A DNA stretch of 64,000 nucleotides, taken from the NCBI RefSeq assembly GCF_003610785.1, contig NZ_RAQQ01000008.1, positions 1 through 64,000 of the forward strand, read 5' to 3'. Below, one piece after another: positions 62,009-64,000 of this stretch (within the stretch, counting starts at the first letter, position 1; every line of letters starts with the position of its first letter). The stretch comes from Micromonospora globbae (lineage in GTDB: Bacteria; Actinomycetota; Actinomycetes; Mycobacteriales; Micromonosporaceae). The translations under genes and the position numbers were made by a program. The notes beneath the pieces are model-generated. The model searched no databases. It had not been told where the DNA came from and saw nothing but the letters and a program-made list of their open reading frames with translations.

Positions 62009-62886
62009 GCCGGTGCCTCCTCACGGCCGAAGAGCCCGGCCGGGCGCCAGAGCAGCACGACGGCCATCACGACGAACACGACGGTCTGGGACACGATCGG
62101 AAAGTCCGAGAGGTACGCCTCGCCCCAGGCCTGCACGAGGCCGATGCCGAACCCGGCGGCCACCGAGCCGAAGATCGAGCCGAGCCCGCCGATGACGACC
62201 ACCGCGAACACCACGATGATGAGGTCGGCGCCCATGAGCGGGTTGACGGCGCGCATGGGGGCGGCCAGCACCCCGGCCAGGCCGGCCAGGCCGATGCCGA
62301 AGCCGAAGACCGGGGTGACCCAGCGGCCCACGTTGATGCCGAACGCCCGGGTGAGTTCGGGCCGCTCGGTGGCGGCCCGCACCACCATGCCGAGCCGGGT
62401 GTGGCTGAGCAGCCACCACACCGCGACGCAGACCAGCACGGCGAAGCCGAGGATGAAGACCCGGTACGTCGGGAAGTCGAACAGCCCGAGGTTCACCGAG
62501 CCGCCGAGGGCCGACGGGGTGGCGTACGGGCTGGACTGGACGCCGTACCGCAGCTTCACGAGGTCCTGGAGGATGAGCGTCAGCCCGAACGTGAGCAGGA
62601 AGTTGTAGAGCGGGTCGAGCCGGGTGAGCCGGTGGATGAACGCCCGTTCCAGCGCCATGCCGAGCAGCCCCAGGCCGACCGGCACGATGACCAGCGCCGC
62701 CCAGAACGGCACGCCCGCCTCGGTGAGCAGGACGTACGCGCCGAACGCGCCGAGCATGTAGAAGGCGCCGTGGGCGAAGTTGACCACCCGCAGCATGCCG
62801 AAGATGACGGCGAGCCCGAGGGCGAGCAGGGCGTAGAACGCCCCGCTCACCAACCCGTTGAACGTGTTCTGCAGGAAGCCTGTCAC
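62005..62886 (-). CDS. livH: Branched-chain amino-acid ABC transporter permease LivH
   Basis: A 293-residue permease starting FLQNTFNGLVSGAFYALLALGLAVIFGMLRVVNFAHGAFYMLGA, split here for length; NFAHG is the family hallmark. The ATPase-contact loop is RAATERPELTRAFGINVGRW. GTG 62886 overlaps the binding-protein stop as GTGA, so the three genes are coupled. Located between livK-like and livM. Confidence 0.92.
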   Translation of the reverse strand: MTGFLQNTFNGLVSGAFYALLALGLAVIFGMLRVVNFAHGAFYMLGAFGAYVLLTEAGVPFWAALVIVPVGLGLLGMALERAFIHRLTRLDPLYNFLLTFGLTLILQDLVKLRYGVQSSPYATPSALGGSVNLGLFDFPTYRVFILGFAVLVCVAVWWLLSHTRLGMVVRAATERPELTRAFGINVGRWVTPVFGFGIGLAGLAGVLAAPMRAVNPLMGADLIIVVFAVVVIGGLGSIFGSVAAGFGIGLVQAWGEAYLSDFPIVSQTVVFVVMAVVLLWRPAGLFGREEAPA

Positions 62887-64000
62887 AGCGTGCAGTCCGG
62901 GGACGGGGCGGCGAACGCCTCCGCCGCCGGGATGGTCTCGAGCACCTTCACGTAGTCCCACGGCTCGGTGACCTCGGACTGCGGCTTCACCTGGGCGAGG
63001 TACGCGTCGTGGATGACCCGGTGGTCCTCGGCGCGGATCTTGCCGTTGCGCAGGAAGACGTCGTTGACCTCCTTGCCCTCCAGTCCCTTGACGATCGTGT
63101 CCGCGTCGTCGGTGCCGGCGGCCTGCACGGCCTCCAGGTACTGCAGGGCGGCCGAGTAGTTGGCCGCGTGCGCGAACGACGGCCGGGTGCCGGTCTCGGA
63201 CTGGAAGCGGTCGGCGAACGCCCGGTTCTGCTCGTCGAAGTTCCAGTACCACGCGTCGGTGTAGGTCGTGCCGGCCAGCGCGGCGGGGGTGAGCGAGTGG
63301 ATGTCGGTGATGAACATGAGGCCGACGGCGAGGCCGACGCCCTTGTCCCGCAGCTTGAACTCGTTGTACTGCTTCACCACGTTCACCAGCTCGGCGCCGG
63401 CCTGCATGGTGCCGAGCACGTCCGGCTTCGGGTTCAGCGTGGGGGCCTTGAGCAGGAACGTGGAGAAGTCGCCGCTGGTGTTGGGGAACGGCGCCCCGTC
63501 CTTGCCGACGACCTTCCCGCCGGCGGCCGTGATGGCCGCGGAGAAGCTCTTCTCCATGTCCTGGCCGAAGGCGTAGTTCGGGTACAGGATGTACCAGTTC
63601 TTCCCCACCTGCTCGGTGGTCACCGTGCCCGTGCCGTTGGCCAGCATGTACGTGTCGTACGCGTAGTGGAACGTGTACTTGTTGCAGCTCTTGCCGGTCA
63701 GGTCGGTGGTGGCGGCGCCGATGTTGAAGTAGAGCTTCTTCTTCTCCTTGGCCACGTCGGCCACCTTGAGCGCCGCCGACGAGGTGGGCACGTCGAGGAT
63801 GAGGTCGACGCCCTTGCGGTCGTACATCTCGGCGGCCTTGGTGTTGGCGATGTCGGGCTTGTTCTGGTGGTCGGCGGTCTCCACGGTGATGTTCTTCGTC
63901 ACCGCCCTGTCGCCGTACTTCGCCTTGAAGTCGGCCACGGCCATCTCCACGGCCGTGACCGAGTTCCGGCCGGACAGCTCGGAGTACGCCCCGGACTGGT
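62883..64000 (-). CDS. Branched-chain amino-acid (or urea/amide) ABC substrate-binding protein, N-terminus outside window
   Basis: At least 372 residues, running off the right edge; the frame stays open to base 64000 (QSGAYSELSGRNSVTAVEMA just inside). A type I periplasmic-binding fold: the window edge matches the GxYSxLSGxNSxxA start of mature LivK/UrtA-like proteins. Downstream come DLILDVPTSSAALKVADVAKEKK, the CNKYTFHYAYDTYMLANG hinge and WNFDEQNRAFADRF. The ligand cannot be assigned. It is first in the transporter operon, coupled to livH. Confidence 0.88.
   Translation of the reverse strand, partial: QSGAYSELSGRNSVTAVEMAVADFKAKYGDRAVTKNITVETADHQNKPDIANTKAAEMYDRKGVDLILDVPTSSAALKVADVAKEKKKLYFNIGAATTDLTGKSCNKYTFHYAYDTYMLANGTGTVTTEQVGKNWYILYPNYAFGQDMEKSFSAAITAAGGKVVGKDGAPFPNTSGDFSTFLLKAPTLNPKPDVLGTMQAGAELVNVVKQYNEFKLRDKGVGLAVGLMFITDIHSLTPAALAGTTYTDAWYWNFDEQNRAFADRFQSETGTRPSFAHAANYSAALQYLEAVQAAGTDDADTIVKGLEGKEVNDVFLRNGKIRAEDHRVIHDAYLAQVKPQSEVTEPWDYVKVLETIPAAEAFAAPSPDCTL

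Overview
The window is a very GC-rich actinobacterial chromosome segment with many GTG starts and many 1-4 nt stop/start overlaps (GTGA, ATGA, TGATG). The gene order and families (BldD with a c-di-GMP signature, the ruvCAB-yajC-secDF-apt-relA block, alaS-ruvX-mltG-aroE, DUF948/DUF6167-like proteins, streptogrisin-type protease) fit Micromonosporaceae, most likely Micromonospora or a close relative. The genus is an inference. I see no rRNA or tRNA gene and no CRISPR array.

Layout. 1-104 is the 3' end of an IS110-family transposase, about 135 bp upstream of bldD (240-728). On the minus strand follow nusB, efp and the overlapping aroC-aroK-aroB-aroQ genes (949-5391). From 5471 to 18979 lies a 13.5 kb block, all on the minus strand, that looks like a complete surface or exopolysaccharide module: methyltransferase, GT2 glycosyltransferase, a split PssD/PssE glycosyltransferase, an APH-like kinase, a sulfotransferase, a Wzx-like flippase, a Wzy/ligase-like polymerase, a Wzz/Wzc-like chain-length protein whose kinase half has lost its P-loop, and two secreted proteins (a repeat-rich propeller-like protein and a GH26-like hydrolase). 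It sits between aroE and aroC and is the most interesting part of the window.

19124-30816 carries aroE, mltG, ruvX, alaS, two small membrane proteins, a 1197-residue disordered membrane protein built partly from 69-bp and 57-bp tandem repeats, rarA and a small membrane protein. 30945-39597 is accessory: a GNAT, an MFS transporter with its ArsR-like regulator behind an operator of 13-bp direct repeats, a sugar-nucleotide reductase-like SDR, aspS, a streptogrisin-type protease divergent from an SGNH hydrolase, and an HxlR regulator divergent from a thioesterase. 40294-54220 is the conserved block hisS, MBL hydrolase, two cyclophilin-like proteins, rel, apt, secF, secD, yajC, ruvB, ruvA and ruvC. 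54443-57159 holds a hydroxybutyrate-dehydrogenase-like SDR and a GAF/PucR regulator. 57255-59449 is a TetR regulator and a DHA2-type efflux pump with a perfect palindromic operator upstream. After an 878-bp repeat-rich gap come a secreted lysozyme-like protein and, convergent to it, a branched-chain amino-acid ABC transporter (livM, livH and a truncated binding protein running off the window).

Several short palindromic elements recur between genes: one ~75-bp family has three copies (40203, 44576, 44705), and two others (34796, 59671) share a GATCAYGARGTTA core. They look like miniature REP-type elements, two of them placed where terminators would be expected.
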